Shown here piece after piece: positions 38,007-46,900 of a DNA stretch of 64,000 bases. Position 1 is the first letter of the stretch; each line of letters starts with the position of its first letter. Location: assembly GCF_004919685.1 (NCBI RefSeq), contig NZ_SMYZ01000038.1:1-64000 (forward strand), in the 5' to 3' direction. This stretch comes from Mesorhizobium norvegicum. Its GTDB lineage: Bacteria > Pseudomonadota > Alphaproteobacteria > Rhizobiales > Rhizobiaceae. The notes beneath the pieces were generated by a model that made no database searches, was not told the DNA's origin, and saw nothing but the letters and a program-made list of their open reading frames with translations. The position numbers were made by a program, and so were the translations under genes.

Positions 38007-38600
38007 TCAGTCGCTTCCTTCTCGCACTGTTTCTACCGCTAACGACCCGGCCGGAAGGGCCTTCAAAAGCTCTGCCTCGGGTTTCGTGAGATGGATCCAT
38101 GCTGCCCAGTCCTCCGGGCGCAGCACCACAATCTGGCGATTGTGGATGGGCGCCACATCCGGCCCTGGCTCTGTCGTCAGCATGGCGAACGTGGGCGGCT
38201 TGTTGCCTTCGCCATCGCGCCACAGCCCGGCGATCGTCATGAACGGGGCGCCGTTGAGCGTAAAACGATGCTTCGCCTTTGGCGACTTCTTTCCGGTGAA
38301 TTCGAAGAAAGCCGATGCCGGAATAAGGCAACGCTTGCTGTTGGCGAAACTCCGTCCATCCGAGCGGAAGTTGAAGACCGGCCCGCCTTTGGGCCCGGAA
38401 GGCGGAAAGGCAAAGGTCATCCGAGTGAGTTCGATCGTGTCGCCGGCGGCGCGCATGATCGGGGCGGGGTCACTGATGCGGATGTCATCCGCCTGCGGCA
38501 AATCCAGTTCCGTCTGATGAGTGGGAATGTCGAGGGCCAGCGATTGTATCATCCGGCAATATTCGGCCCAGGCGATATGCTGCTCGTAGTCATTGCACAT
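38007..38600 (-). CDS. SOS response-associated peptidase (SRAP/HMCES/YedK family)
   Basis: A 197-residue SRAP protein. The start is the ATG at 38600, giving MCNDYEQHIAWAEY: Cys2 becomes the N-terminal catalytic residue that forms a covalent link with abasic sites in single-stranded DNA. NKRCLIPASAFFEFTG supplies the active-site Glu and the later HNRQIVVL-type stretch (APIHNRQIVVLRPEDW) the conserved His. Members protect or label abasic sites and are often damage-linked. No LexA box was found before it. It reads towards the SIR2 operon and starts about 80 bases from the next gene. Confidence 0.9.
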   Translation of the reverse strand: MCNDYEQHIAWAEYCRMIQSLALDIPTHQTELDLPQADDIRISDPAPIMRAAGDTIELTRMTFAFPPSGPKGGPVFNFRSDGRSFANSKRCLIPASAFFEFTGKKSPKAKHRFTLNGAPFMTIAGLWRDGEGNKPPTFAMLTTEPGPDVAPIHNRQIVVLRPEDWAAWIHLTKPEAELLKALPAGSLAVETVREGSD

Positions 38601-38682
38601 AGCTGCCCCATAGGTTCGGTCTATTGCAGAGTACGCAAAATAGCGCGGCCTGGCCGCAGCGCCACCGTCTAGAAATTTTCTG

Positions 38683-39408
38683 CTATGCCCCGAAATCCTG
38701 CGCAACCCGCTCGAGCACTTTGCGCGGCTTGTCGGTGATAACATCGCCGTGACTTACAATGATGCGTTCAAGGTCCGGCTCATCGGACCATTTGCGGAAA
38801 GCCGCACCCTGCGCCCTGCCGTCCTTCACAAAAAACCACCTGCCGACGCGCGGCATGCTCGGCCGGTCGACGCCAAAGCCAAGCACACGCGCCATGATAT
38901 GCGCGCCAATCCCATGGGGGTGGCGCACATTGGCGAGGATGTCGTTGACGATAAGGGTTGTACCGCCGTCGCGGCGCACGAACAGCGCCGCCTCCTTTTC
39001 CACCGCACCCGGTACAGTCTCCATCCAAACGGAAGGGTCATCAAAGATATTCGCAGTCGAATCGACTTTGACGACTTTCTCCACGGCTTCCCGCGCGCCT
39101 AGTGGGCAGACGATTTTCGCCTGGGGATAGCGGAGCTTCCAAGGCTTGATGTCGAGCCGGTGCCTGGCCCCTGGCACGATGAGAAAGGCTGGATCGCCGA
39201 TCCCTTCGATCTTCCGCATTTCCGGTTCTGCCAGGGGGATGCAGCTCCAGATCGCCGTACGGTTTCCCGTCAGGCCGATCACCGTCATTCTCCGCGGAAA
39301 ATGGCCGGGCGGCATCTGGATCTCGCCGCTGACCGTCATGAGCCCATCAGCGACCGTTTCCAAACGGCCATGCGGCTCGACTTGCCATGTTTCATGGACC
39401 TTAGGCAT
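38683..39408 (-). CDS. DUF4336-like protein (metallo-hydrolase-like fold)
   Basis: A 241-residue protein resembling the DUF4336 group. RMTVIGLTGNRTAIWSCIPL, IEGIGDPAFLIVPGARHRLD (position of the metallo-beta-lactamase HxHxDH motif, here only GARHRLD remains), YPQAKIVCPLGAREAVEKVV and GGTTLIVNDILANVRHPHG follow the lactamase-like strand order. The incomplete metal motif makes hydrolase activity doubtful. The ribosome site is weak. It lies in tandem upstream of the SRAP gene on the same strand. Confidence 0.6.
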   Translation of the reverse strand: MPKVHETWQVEPHGRLETVADGLMTVSGEIQMPPGHFPRRMTVIGLTGNRTAIWSCIPLAEPEMRKIEGIGDPAFLIVPGARHRLDIKPWKLRYPQAKIVCPLGAREAVEKVVKVDSTANIFDDPSVWMETVPGAVEKEAALFVRRDGGTTLIVNDILANVRHPHGIGAHIMARVLGFGVDRPSMPRVGRWFFVKDGRAQGAAFRKWSDEPDLERIIVSHGDVITDKPRKVLERVAQDFGA

Positions 39409-39674
39409 GCAAAGGCCAACGCTTGGTTTGCATCGATAATTGCGGCGGGTGTTTTTCGTTCCGCACGGAAATAGGCGTTGGAGCGCCTACAGAGTTCAAA
39501 CATCAATCGACCGGCGTCGCTCAGTGGACGACGCGGCCTTCTGTGGGTCACTTTGGTATCAACAACCGCGAGCAATCAGCGTGAGCCGATCAAGCTATTC
39601 AGCACGACTGGTGGAACGAGGCGATGGATGGGATGATCCTGTCATTGTCAGAGATGGGGGCGGACTTCTAGGAT

Positions 39675-41597
39675 ATGGCCGGTGGGGGTGATCACGAGCA
39701 AACGCACAAGTCCTTTGGCACCGATCGAGCGCAACTCGTCTACGGAAAGCGCCCCGACGGGACATTCGCCCATATAGGCGAGGTTGCGCGTGGGCTTGCT
39801 TGCGGCTGTGTCTGCCCGACCTGCGACAGGCAATTAGTGGCCCGGCTGAAGGAGGATTACCGGGTGGCGCATTTCGCCCACCACGATTGCGAGGCCTGTG
39901 GCGGTGGTCCGGAGACGGTTTTGCATTTGCTGGCGAAGGACGTGTTTCGCAGCAGTCCGACGATGGTGCTGCCCCAGCGGCCTGGGCTCGAAAACAAGCG
40001 CGTTGTGACGAAGCCTGCACAGGAGGTGCAAACAGAATTCCTCCGACTCGAATACACAGACCCGAAGAAGATCATTCCGGACCTCTATGTGCGGGCTCTT
40101 GGGTATGACTTGTTCGTCGAGGTTGCCGTCACCCATTTCGCGGACGCCGCCAAGATACAGCGCCTCAGGGAACACAAGATCCCCGCCGTCGAAATCGATC
40201 TGTCGAAGCTTCCGCGTGACTCGCTAAGGAATGCGATCAACGAAGCGGTACTGAAAACCGCAACGCGTCGGTGGCTTTATCATCCAGGCATCGAAGCTGC
40301 GCGGGCCAAGCAAGACGCGGATGAGCTCGAATGGCAGCAAGAACGGGGCAGGCGCCAGGCAGCCGCGACGGCCAAGTACCGAAGCCGGGTCGAGCAAACG
40401 GCAGGAGCATACAGACAGGCCTTGGCGAAACTGGTCGGCCGAGACTTCGTCGCCCCACGCGAGGTCGAGCTTCAAGCGATCGGTCTTGCAAAGTTTGTCG
40501 GCCGCGACGTTCCGGGCTTCGCCTGTTTTTCCGAACCGCCGGCCGTATGGCAAGCCATCATCCTGGCCGAGGTCTTTCATGATCGCTGCCTCGGCAACGC
40601 CCAGTGCAAACCCATACCAATCGTCAACCATTTGGAAAAACGCCGGCTGGTCCAAAATGCCTTTCTGCGTGTGTCCGGCGAGGTGGCAGACGACGTCACC
40701 ACGATCGATGCCCGCTTCGCCCCGGCTTGGAAAGCGGTCGACAATTATCTGAAATATCTGCTCGGCGAGGGTGTCCTTATCCGGCAAGGCTTCGGTGTCG
40801 TGCTCGCCCCGGCGTTCGCCAAACCATGGAACGCGAGGACCCTGGCTGAAAACCAAAGAACCGCTTTGATTCAGGAGACCGTGCAGCGGGTAGGGTGGAT
40901 ACTTGGCGAGCTTCCCGAAGACGAACGCGCAGGCACAACAGTCGAGCGGTGGCTGCAATCGATCCACCAGGAATCCGGTTTGACCTATGACAAGGCACTG
41001 CGCTCAGAGGTCGAGGCGCCCAAGATCATCGGCGAAATCGAAACCATTGTGGCGATGCTGGAAGGAAACGGTCCTCTTTTCTATGGGAGCGCAGGGCTGC
41101 CTATCGGCAATGCGATCTCCCGCCGCAAAGCCAAGATGGAAGAACAGGGCGAAGTACGGCGCCAACGGCAGCTGCTGGAAGCAAGTCGACTTCGTCACTC
41201 GCGGCGTGATCGTTTATGCGTCGATGCGGAAACGGAATTGAACGGCGAGGATCGAAGCGCATTCCTGCACACCAAACGAGCGGACATGAACGGTATGACG
41301 CCAGTGGAACTAGCGGAAGACAGCGAGTCTGGATTGACCCGCGCGCGGGAGGCTCTCTCGGTCTTCGTTAGGCAGCGCCGTAGGGAAGCCGAGGCCGCGG
41401 CCGAGAAAGCAGCCTATCAGGACAAGATCCGCGAGCTGGCGGAAGCGCGACTTTCCCCCGCGGACGCGATTGCGTTTCTGAAGGCACGCGAAGACGATAT
41501 CGGAGCCCCGCTGCAATACGTCAAAGACGAAAGGACGTTTCAGAAGGCCTGTGCGAGACTGACGCAATGGGAGAACCAGTTCGGAAGCCCGTTCTGA
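39675..41597 (+). CDS. CoiA-like protein: zinc-finger plus PD-(D/E)XK nuclease-like domain
   Basis: A 640-residue protein. The N-terminal CVCPTCDRQLVARLKEDYRV followed by AHFAHHDCEACGGG is the zinc-finger and HFAH box of competence protein CoiA. Next, IIPDLYVRALGYDLFVEVAV is the PD-(D/E)XK-type core, with the third position changed from Lys. The long remaining part is helical and charged, with a coiled coil near the end (RRREAEAAAEKAAYQDK). CoiA-type proteins take part in DNA processing, but natural transformation genes are not seen here; in this island a defence or mobile DNA role is more likely (inference). Confidence 0.7.
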   Translation: MAGGGDHEQTHKSFGTDRAQLVYGKRPDGTFAHIGEVARGLACGCVCPTCDRQLVARLKEDYRVAHFAHHDCEACGGGPETVLHLLAKDVFRSSPTMVLPQRPGLENKRVVTKPAQEVQTEFLRLEYTDPKKIIPDLYVRALGYDLFVEVAVTHFADAAKIQRLREHKIPAVEIDLSKLPRDSLRNAINEAVLKTATRRWLYHPGIEAARAKQDADELEWQQERGRRQAAATAKYRSRVEQTAGAYRQALAKLVGRDFVAPREVELQAIGLAKFVGRDVPGFACFSEPPAVWQAIILAEVFHDRCLGNAQCKPIPIVNHLEKRRLVQNAFLRVSGEVADDVTTIDARFAPAWKAVDNYLKYLLGEGVLIRQGFGVVLAPAFAKPWNARTLAENQRTALIQETVQRVGWILGELPEDERAGTTVERWLQSIHQESGLTYDKALRSEVEAPKIIGEIETIVAMLEGNGPLFYGSAGLPIGNAISRRKAKMEEQGEVRRQRQLLEASRLRHSRRDRLCVDAETELNGEDRSAFLHTKRADMNGMTPVELAEDSESGLTRAREALSVFVRQRRREAEAAAEKAAYQDKIRELAEARLSPADAIAFLKAREDDIGAPLQYVKDERTFQKACARLTQWENQFGSPF

Positions 41598-41697
41598 GAT
41601 TCGGGGGCGGTGAGCCAGTTTTTTAGACAAGCCGACATCAATCTTACTAACTATCGGCCAGCCGACTGGCTCGCTGTGGTGCAGAAGCATCGGGCAT

Positions 41698-42395
41698 TTG
41701 CCCTGGCGGAGAACACAAGGAACTGCCAACCTGAGACTGTTCAAATTTCTACCAGAGCAGTATGCCAGCAGCGTCCTTGATGGGAACCTCCTGTTTCGTA
41801 ACCTGCCGTACTTCATGAAGATCGAAGGCGACCCGCGCGTCGATGCCTACGAGGGCATGCATGTGGACGCGCCGAATAGCGATGTAACCATCACTAACGT
41901 GACGACGGGGCAGAAGATTGTTGGCCGCTTCGCCTACCACAACGAGCTGAAACGGCCGGAGCTTATTTTCTGCTTTTGCCTCTCTATGGCTTCTGGTGCC
42001 GGTTTGCGAAAATTCGGGGGAGCCTGCATAGAAATTGCCGATGAGCAGGCATTGCACGACCGCATCGCTGGCGCCTTATTGCGCCGAAGCCGTCTTACCC
42101 GGCTCGATCGACCATTGTTGCGAGCGGATCGGATTACCTACTACCGAACTGATGCCGCCGTGGCCGAAGGGGTCGATATCAAGAACCCGACACACCTTCC
42201 TTTTTTGAAGCGCGATACCTACGCTGCGGAGCAGGAATACAATATGTCTTTGCCAAGCGGGGAGGTTACGAACTCAATCAGGTTATCGTGAACAGGCTTT
42301 ATGAGCGCAACGCCGACATTGGTAAATTGGAGGCTGACGAGATTACGGTTCGCATCGGCTCCATCAGAGATATTGCAAAAGTGAGAGCGGCCTGA
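41698..42395 (+). pseudogene. Hypothetical protein broken by one frameshift
   Basis: A protein of about 230 residues in two frames. The first reads LFKFLPEQYASSVLDGNLLF and IVGRFAYHNELKRPELIFCF and ends early in VTNSIRLS. From about 42240 another frame continues naturally, YVFAKRGGYELNQVIVNRLY to IRDIAKVRAA, with a stop at 42393-42395. One missing A in GAATACAATATG would explain the break. The start is unclear (TTG at 41698 is the only early one). The family is unknown to me, though the clear continuation shows that the ancestor was a real gene. Confidence 0.6.
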
Positions 42396-42503
42396 GCCAT
42401 CATTTGCATAGGCATGTCGTCCAACAAACCGTCATGAATCTCACGAGCACCACGTCGCCGGAGGCGAGGGCGCTAAGGCATTGACATAAGGTCGTGAAAT
42501 ATA

Positions 42504-42516
42504 CGACATTATGTCG
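42504..42516. promoter_or_regulatory. 13-base palindrome upstream of a hypothetical gene
   Basis: CGACAT-T-ATGTCG is a perfect inverted repeat around one T, 24 bases before the next ATG. Further partial copies of the half-site (GTCG, CGAC) lie on both sides at about 42491 and 42524. It is a good operator candidate, possibly bound by the product of the next gene itself. Confidence 0.5.
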
Positions 42517-42540
42517 CGCATTTGACGACAGGAAATTCTG

Positions 42541-43059
42541 ATGACCGGACTGCAAGCACCCGAAGACATTTTCGATCGTAAGCCGACCCCGGAAGAGCTG
42601 ACGCAAAAATTCAACGCTGCGCTCAAGGAACTGATGCTCACACCGGGCGACCTTGCAACCTTCATGGATAAGAACCGCGACTATCGCGAAGGGTCGGCGA
42701 CGATCCGGGGTATCCAACGGATGGTGTCGGGAGAAACCCGCGTCTCGGGCGAGATGATGGTCATTGTGAACATGCTATTGCGCCAGCATCGCCGTCTGAA
42801 GGCGCGCTACCCCGATCTCAAATGGGAGCGGAATCCGCACGGCGCCTATTGGGCGCAGGTCGAGGACTGGTACGTCTATATTTCGCCCCAGACGCGCGGT
42901 CGCTGGGTTCTTGTCTGCAGCCATGGGCCAAGTCCCAAGGATTACAGTCCGCCGTTCGGCCGCTGGCTCGACTCCCTCGAGGAGGCAAAGGCCAAGGCAC
43001 TTGTCTGCGTCGAAGAAGGAATGAACAATTTGGCCGAATTTAACTACGAAGCTACCTAA
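42541..43059 (+). CDS. Hypothetical protein with possible N-terminal helix-turn-helix
   Basis: A 172-residue protein. The N-terminal half is helical and looks like a lambda-repressor-type DNA-binding region (ELTQKFNAALKELMLTPGDL, then GSATIRGIQRMVSGETRVSG). The C-terminal half has strands rich in aromatic residues (WYVYISPQTRGRWVLVCSHG). AGGAAA stands before the ATG. Palindromic sites just upstream fit an autoregulated gene. It could be an antitoxin or regulator but no partner toxin was recognised. Confidence 0.55.
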   Translation: MTGLQAPEDIFDRKPTPEELTQKFNAALKELMLTPGDLATFMDKNRDYREGSATIRGIQRMVSGETRVSGEMMVIVNMLLRQHRRLKARYPDLKWERNPHGAYWAQVEDWYVYISPQTRGRWVLVCSHGPSPKDYSPPFGRWLDSLEEAKAKALVCVEEGMNNLAEFNYEAT

Positions 43060-43114
43060 CGTGCGGAAGGCGAGGCTTCGCTATTTCGCTGGCCGTTGCT
43101 GCAAGTGGCGTCGA

Positions 43115-43675
43115 TTAGACGGGCTCAAGGCCGAGCAAGTTTGTCCATCCTCGACCAACATTGCCCATGATGGCACTAAGCGACCGAGTGCCCGCGTGCG
43201 TGGCAATGACAATCTGCGGCACGCCTGTCGACAGCCCTTCCGCAAAAATCGAAGGGGCGGCGTGGGAAATCTCGATGACACGGTTTCTTTTAGGCACGTG
43301 CAGGATGGTCGGCGAGTTCAACTCGGCGTGCTTGATGGCATCCGCGACTTCGCCCAGAACCTTGTGATCGTCAGGTCTCGGGTCGCCATTGGCCGCCACC
43401 GTAGCGTTTGATATCAGATGGCGCGCAGCTGCTTTGTCCGTAGCTAGCGGCTTGATAGTCGCGAGAGCTCCGCGCTCTAATGCAACCTCGGCGAAATGGT
43501 AGAGGAAAATAGCCCCTACCATACCGAGACGCAGGGTCTCATAGCTAACGTCCCGCGCCAGCTTGGCGTTATCCCCCGCAATAATGTTCTGCAGTGAATC
43601 CTCGCTGTCGATGAATCCGCGAACGGACGGGAGAACCAATCGCTCCCAATGAACGTCAACCGCAAGGCCGCCCAT
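43115..43675 (-). CDS. Hypothetical protein, coupled to a small upstream gene
   Basis: A 186-residue protein of unknown family. It has helical and strand stretches (YETLRLGMVGAIFLYHFAEV; GVPQIVIATHAGTRSLSAIM) without a recognised motif. Its ATG is directly adjacent to the stop of the 67-residue gene upstream, indicating coupled translation. The pair is divergent from the large NTPase-nuclease gene and could belong to the same system. Confidence 0.55.
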   Translation of the reverse strand: MGGLAVDVHWERLVLPSVRGFIDSEDSLQNIIAGDNAKLARDVSYETLRLGMVGAIFLYHFAEVALERGALATIKPLATDKAAARHLISNATVAANGDPRPDDHKVLGEVADAIKHAELNSPTILHVPKRNRVIEISHAAPSIFAEGLSTGVPQIVIATHAGTRSLSAIMGNVGRGWTNLLGLEPV

Positions 43676-43879
43676 CTACCTGTAATGTTCCACAATCGCT
43701 GCGTCATAATATAGGGCCCACTCTTTTGCATCGGCCCGCGCTTTGGCGATTTCTGCCTCTCTATCCCCATCGCCCCAATAATAGTAGCCGAGTGGGTTTT
43801 CCCGCCCGGTCACGGTTACATGGATGTTGGTCTCTCCGTCGTGGACGCTGATGTGGATTACCTGCTCTTCCGCAGTCAT
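43676..43879 (-). CDS. Small acidic hypothetical protein
   Basis: A 67-residue protein (VIHISVHDGETNIHVTVTGR, then EIAKARADAKEWALYYDAAI). Two amphipathic strands are followed by one helix. The stop codon abuts the start of the 186-residue gene. Its start lies about 100 bases from the divergent NTPase gene. The size and charge would suit an antitoxin or inhibitor, which is only a guess. Confidence 0.5.
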   Translation of the reverse strand: MTAEEQVIHISVHDGETNIHVTVTGRENPLGYYYWGDGDREAEIAKARADAKEWALYYDAAIVEHYR

Positions 43880-43980
43880 CTATGGGTGCTCCCGTTCCAA
43901 ACAGTGGTGGATGTGCCTCGCCTCCTTCGAAGCGCAGTATTAGAGCTTGCAGGTTATACTGCAGCACTTATCGTTGCGCC

Positions 43981-46900
43981 ATGAGGGGTAATTTTGTCGA
44001 TCTAGACCGTAGATTTCGTATCGTCTCGCGTGAGGAGGCGAAAACACCGTCACTTCTATTCGACCCTCGTCTCGGCGGCCCCTTGAGCTGGCCGGACCTC
44101 AAGAAACGAAACCGAGTAGTCCTTCTGGCGGAAGCCGGCAGCGGCAAAAGCTACGAGCTCAAATCGCAGTGGCAGGCTGCGGTGAAATCTGACGAATTTG
44201 CCTGTTATGCCACGGTACAAGATCTCGGCCGAAGCGGCCTTGAGGACGCTCTGGGCGCCGATGATCTTCGAAGGTTCGAAACCTGGAAGGCGGAAGCAGG
44301 ATCGATTTGTTGGTTTTTCATCGATTCCGTCGACGAAGCGAAAGATGAGGGTGTGGGATTCGAAACCGCCCTACGTAAGTTCTCCAAAGCTATCACAGGA
44401 TTCGAGGACCGTGCCCGCGTGGTCATTTCCGGTCGCTTTACCGACTGGGATTTCATCGCGGATCGCCATTCGATGGATGAGTGGCTTTCGATCCCGCGCA
44501 TGCCGCCGCCGCCTGAACCCAGCTATCAAGATGAAATCCGCGCCACGCTCCAACACAAGGCGCCCGAGAAGCCGCCCGAGCACGAAGACGACGTGTCAGT
44601 CTTCTTAATGATCGGGCTCGATGAGGCACGCATTCGGCTCTTTGCCAAAAGCGCCGGCATTGGCGACCTCGATTCTTTCATGACAGCGCTCGACGACGGC
44701 AACCTTTGGCATTTTGCAAGCCGTCCGCTCGATCTCGAATGGATGGTGGACTATTGGCACGATCATGGTCGGTTCGGGACACTTGCGGCGATGCTGGAGG
44801 CGAGTATCGATGCGCGGCTTATAGACCCCAAGCCGGCGAGAAAACGAAACGACACACTTAGCACGGCAGCGGCCAAGAGTGCGCTCGAACGCATTGGGGC
44901 GGGTCTTCTTCTGTGCGGCAAGGATGCCTTGCGCGTTCCTGCAGAAGGCTTCAGCACGACAACGGCCGACAATGCCTTGGCTCTTGATCGGCTTCTCCCA
45001 GATTGGCAACCCGACGCGATGATGCGGTTGCTTGGCAGACCGGTGTTCGACCCTGCTACCTTGGGGCGCGTGCGGCTGCACAACGACAACGAGGGAACGG
45101 TCCGGAGCTATTTTACCGGACGATGGCTTGCCGGCCGTCTTGCCGCCAATTGTCCTCCGCAGCAGATAGATGACCTGCTTTTCGCTGATATTTATGGATT
45201 TCAACTCGCCCGTCCCGACATGCTCGCCACAGCGGCATGGCTGTCAATCTGGAACCCAAGAGTGGCGGAGAAGCTCATAGCAAGAAACCCACTTGCACTC
45301 TTGACGCTTGGCGATCCTGGGGCACTGCCAGTTGCCACACGCAGCAAGGCAATCGAAGGCGCTCTACAGGATGGAGAACATGTCGACCGGCGAAACGTCT
45401 GGCTCGAGCAAGATTCAGTTCGCCGACTGGCGCACCCGGCCTTTGATCCTTTGATCCCTGCCTGGTGGACCAGATATGGAGGCGGTCGCGACGCACGTCA
45501 CCTACTTCTAAGATTGATTTGGCTGGGCAAGCAGGCCGGCGGCTTGGATATCGCTCGCACGCAGGCATTCGATACAGCGACCGACACCACATCACAACTT
45601 TTGGCGGGCAGAGCGCTGCTTGCGGTGGGAACAGCTGCAGATGCCATCACATATGCCGACTACATCGTCGATCAGGCAGGAGCATTGGCGCGGACGGTAG
45701 TGCTTGGCGCCCTTGATGTTCTCTTTCCAAAGTGGCTTTCGGTCGAGCGTTTCTTTGAGGTCATCGATGCAATCGGTGTCACCGACGAAGGGGGTATGGC
45801 GACGCTCTATCCGTTGGGGCAAAAGCTGGGCGAGGCGCTGCCGAGCGAGACCGATCTGTCTGCTTTCCTGGCTGCCGTTCTGCAGCGCATAGGCCCGATC
45901 AACGACGAACACGAGGAATCCGTCTTTGCCAGCGCATTCGCTTCGGCGGCCGTAACAGCGGCTGCACGCCTGTTACAGATGCATCCCGATAGCGTTCCGA
46001 ATATTGTCGTCGATCTTGTGCTGCGACTGCATAACGATTCCTCGTATCGCGGGCGCGATCCAGAAGAACTGGAGCTTGAGCGAGCAATCTGCAGCACGCC
46101 TGGCCGGCGCCGTCAGTCATTTTGGCGTGCCGTGCATGTGCTTCGCGATCACCCTTGGATCAGAAACAACGACATCTCGATTGGGCATTTGGCGATGTTT
46201 GGGTGGCAAGGCCAATTGTCCAGTGATGACGTAAGCTGGTTGGCTGACGACGCTACAGGAAAGACAGAAGAGCGTGACCGTCGGCTGGCGTTTAATGCTC
46301 TCCACGCGATCTGGCGCGACCAGGGCCAAGATCCGACGGTAGCTGGAGCCTTAGAGAAGATTGGGAAGGAGGACTCCAGCCTTGGGGAGCTTCTTGCAGC
46401 ATGGCAATCGCCGTCGCCCGAGCCTCCAGAGCGTTTGGCTACGATGGAACGGCTCCGAGCAACGGAGGAAAAGAACAAGATCGCACGCGAAAAGCGAGAC
46501 GGCAGTTGGATAAAATTCATCGAGGAACTGCGCTCGGACCCAACGATCTTGGATATGCTTCATCCAACCACCGACACTACGGCTGACAGCCGGCTAGTTG
46601 ATCTTTGGCGGTTTCTGTCCTCGCGGATCCGAGGCCGATCTCGTTACGCGATCGACGATCTCTCGTCGGTCGAACCGATCTTTGGGGCTGAGGTTACGGA
46701 GAAGTTTGCCACGGTATTGATCAATTTCGCCAACGCCTGGAAGCCCCTGCTGCCGAGCGAACGACCGCCTGAAGAGCAGCGGAAGATTTTCAGCTTCGAG
46801 AGTATGGGCTTGGCAGGCATGGCGCTCGAAGCCGCGCGAACCTCAAATTGGGCGCAGTCAATCGACGACGACCGTGCTGCGAAAGCCGCGCGTTATGCCA

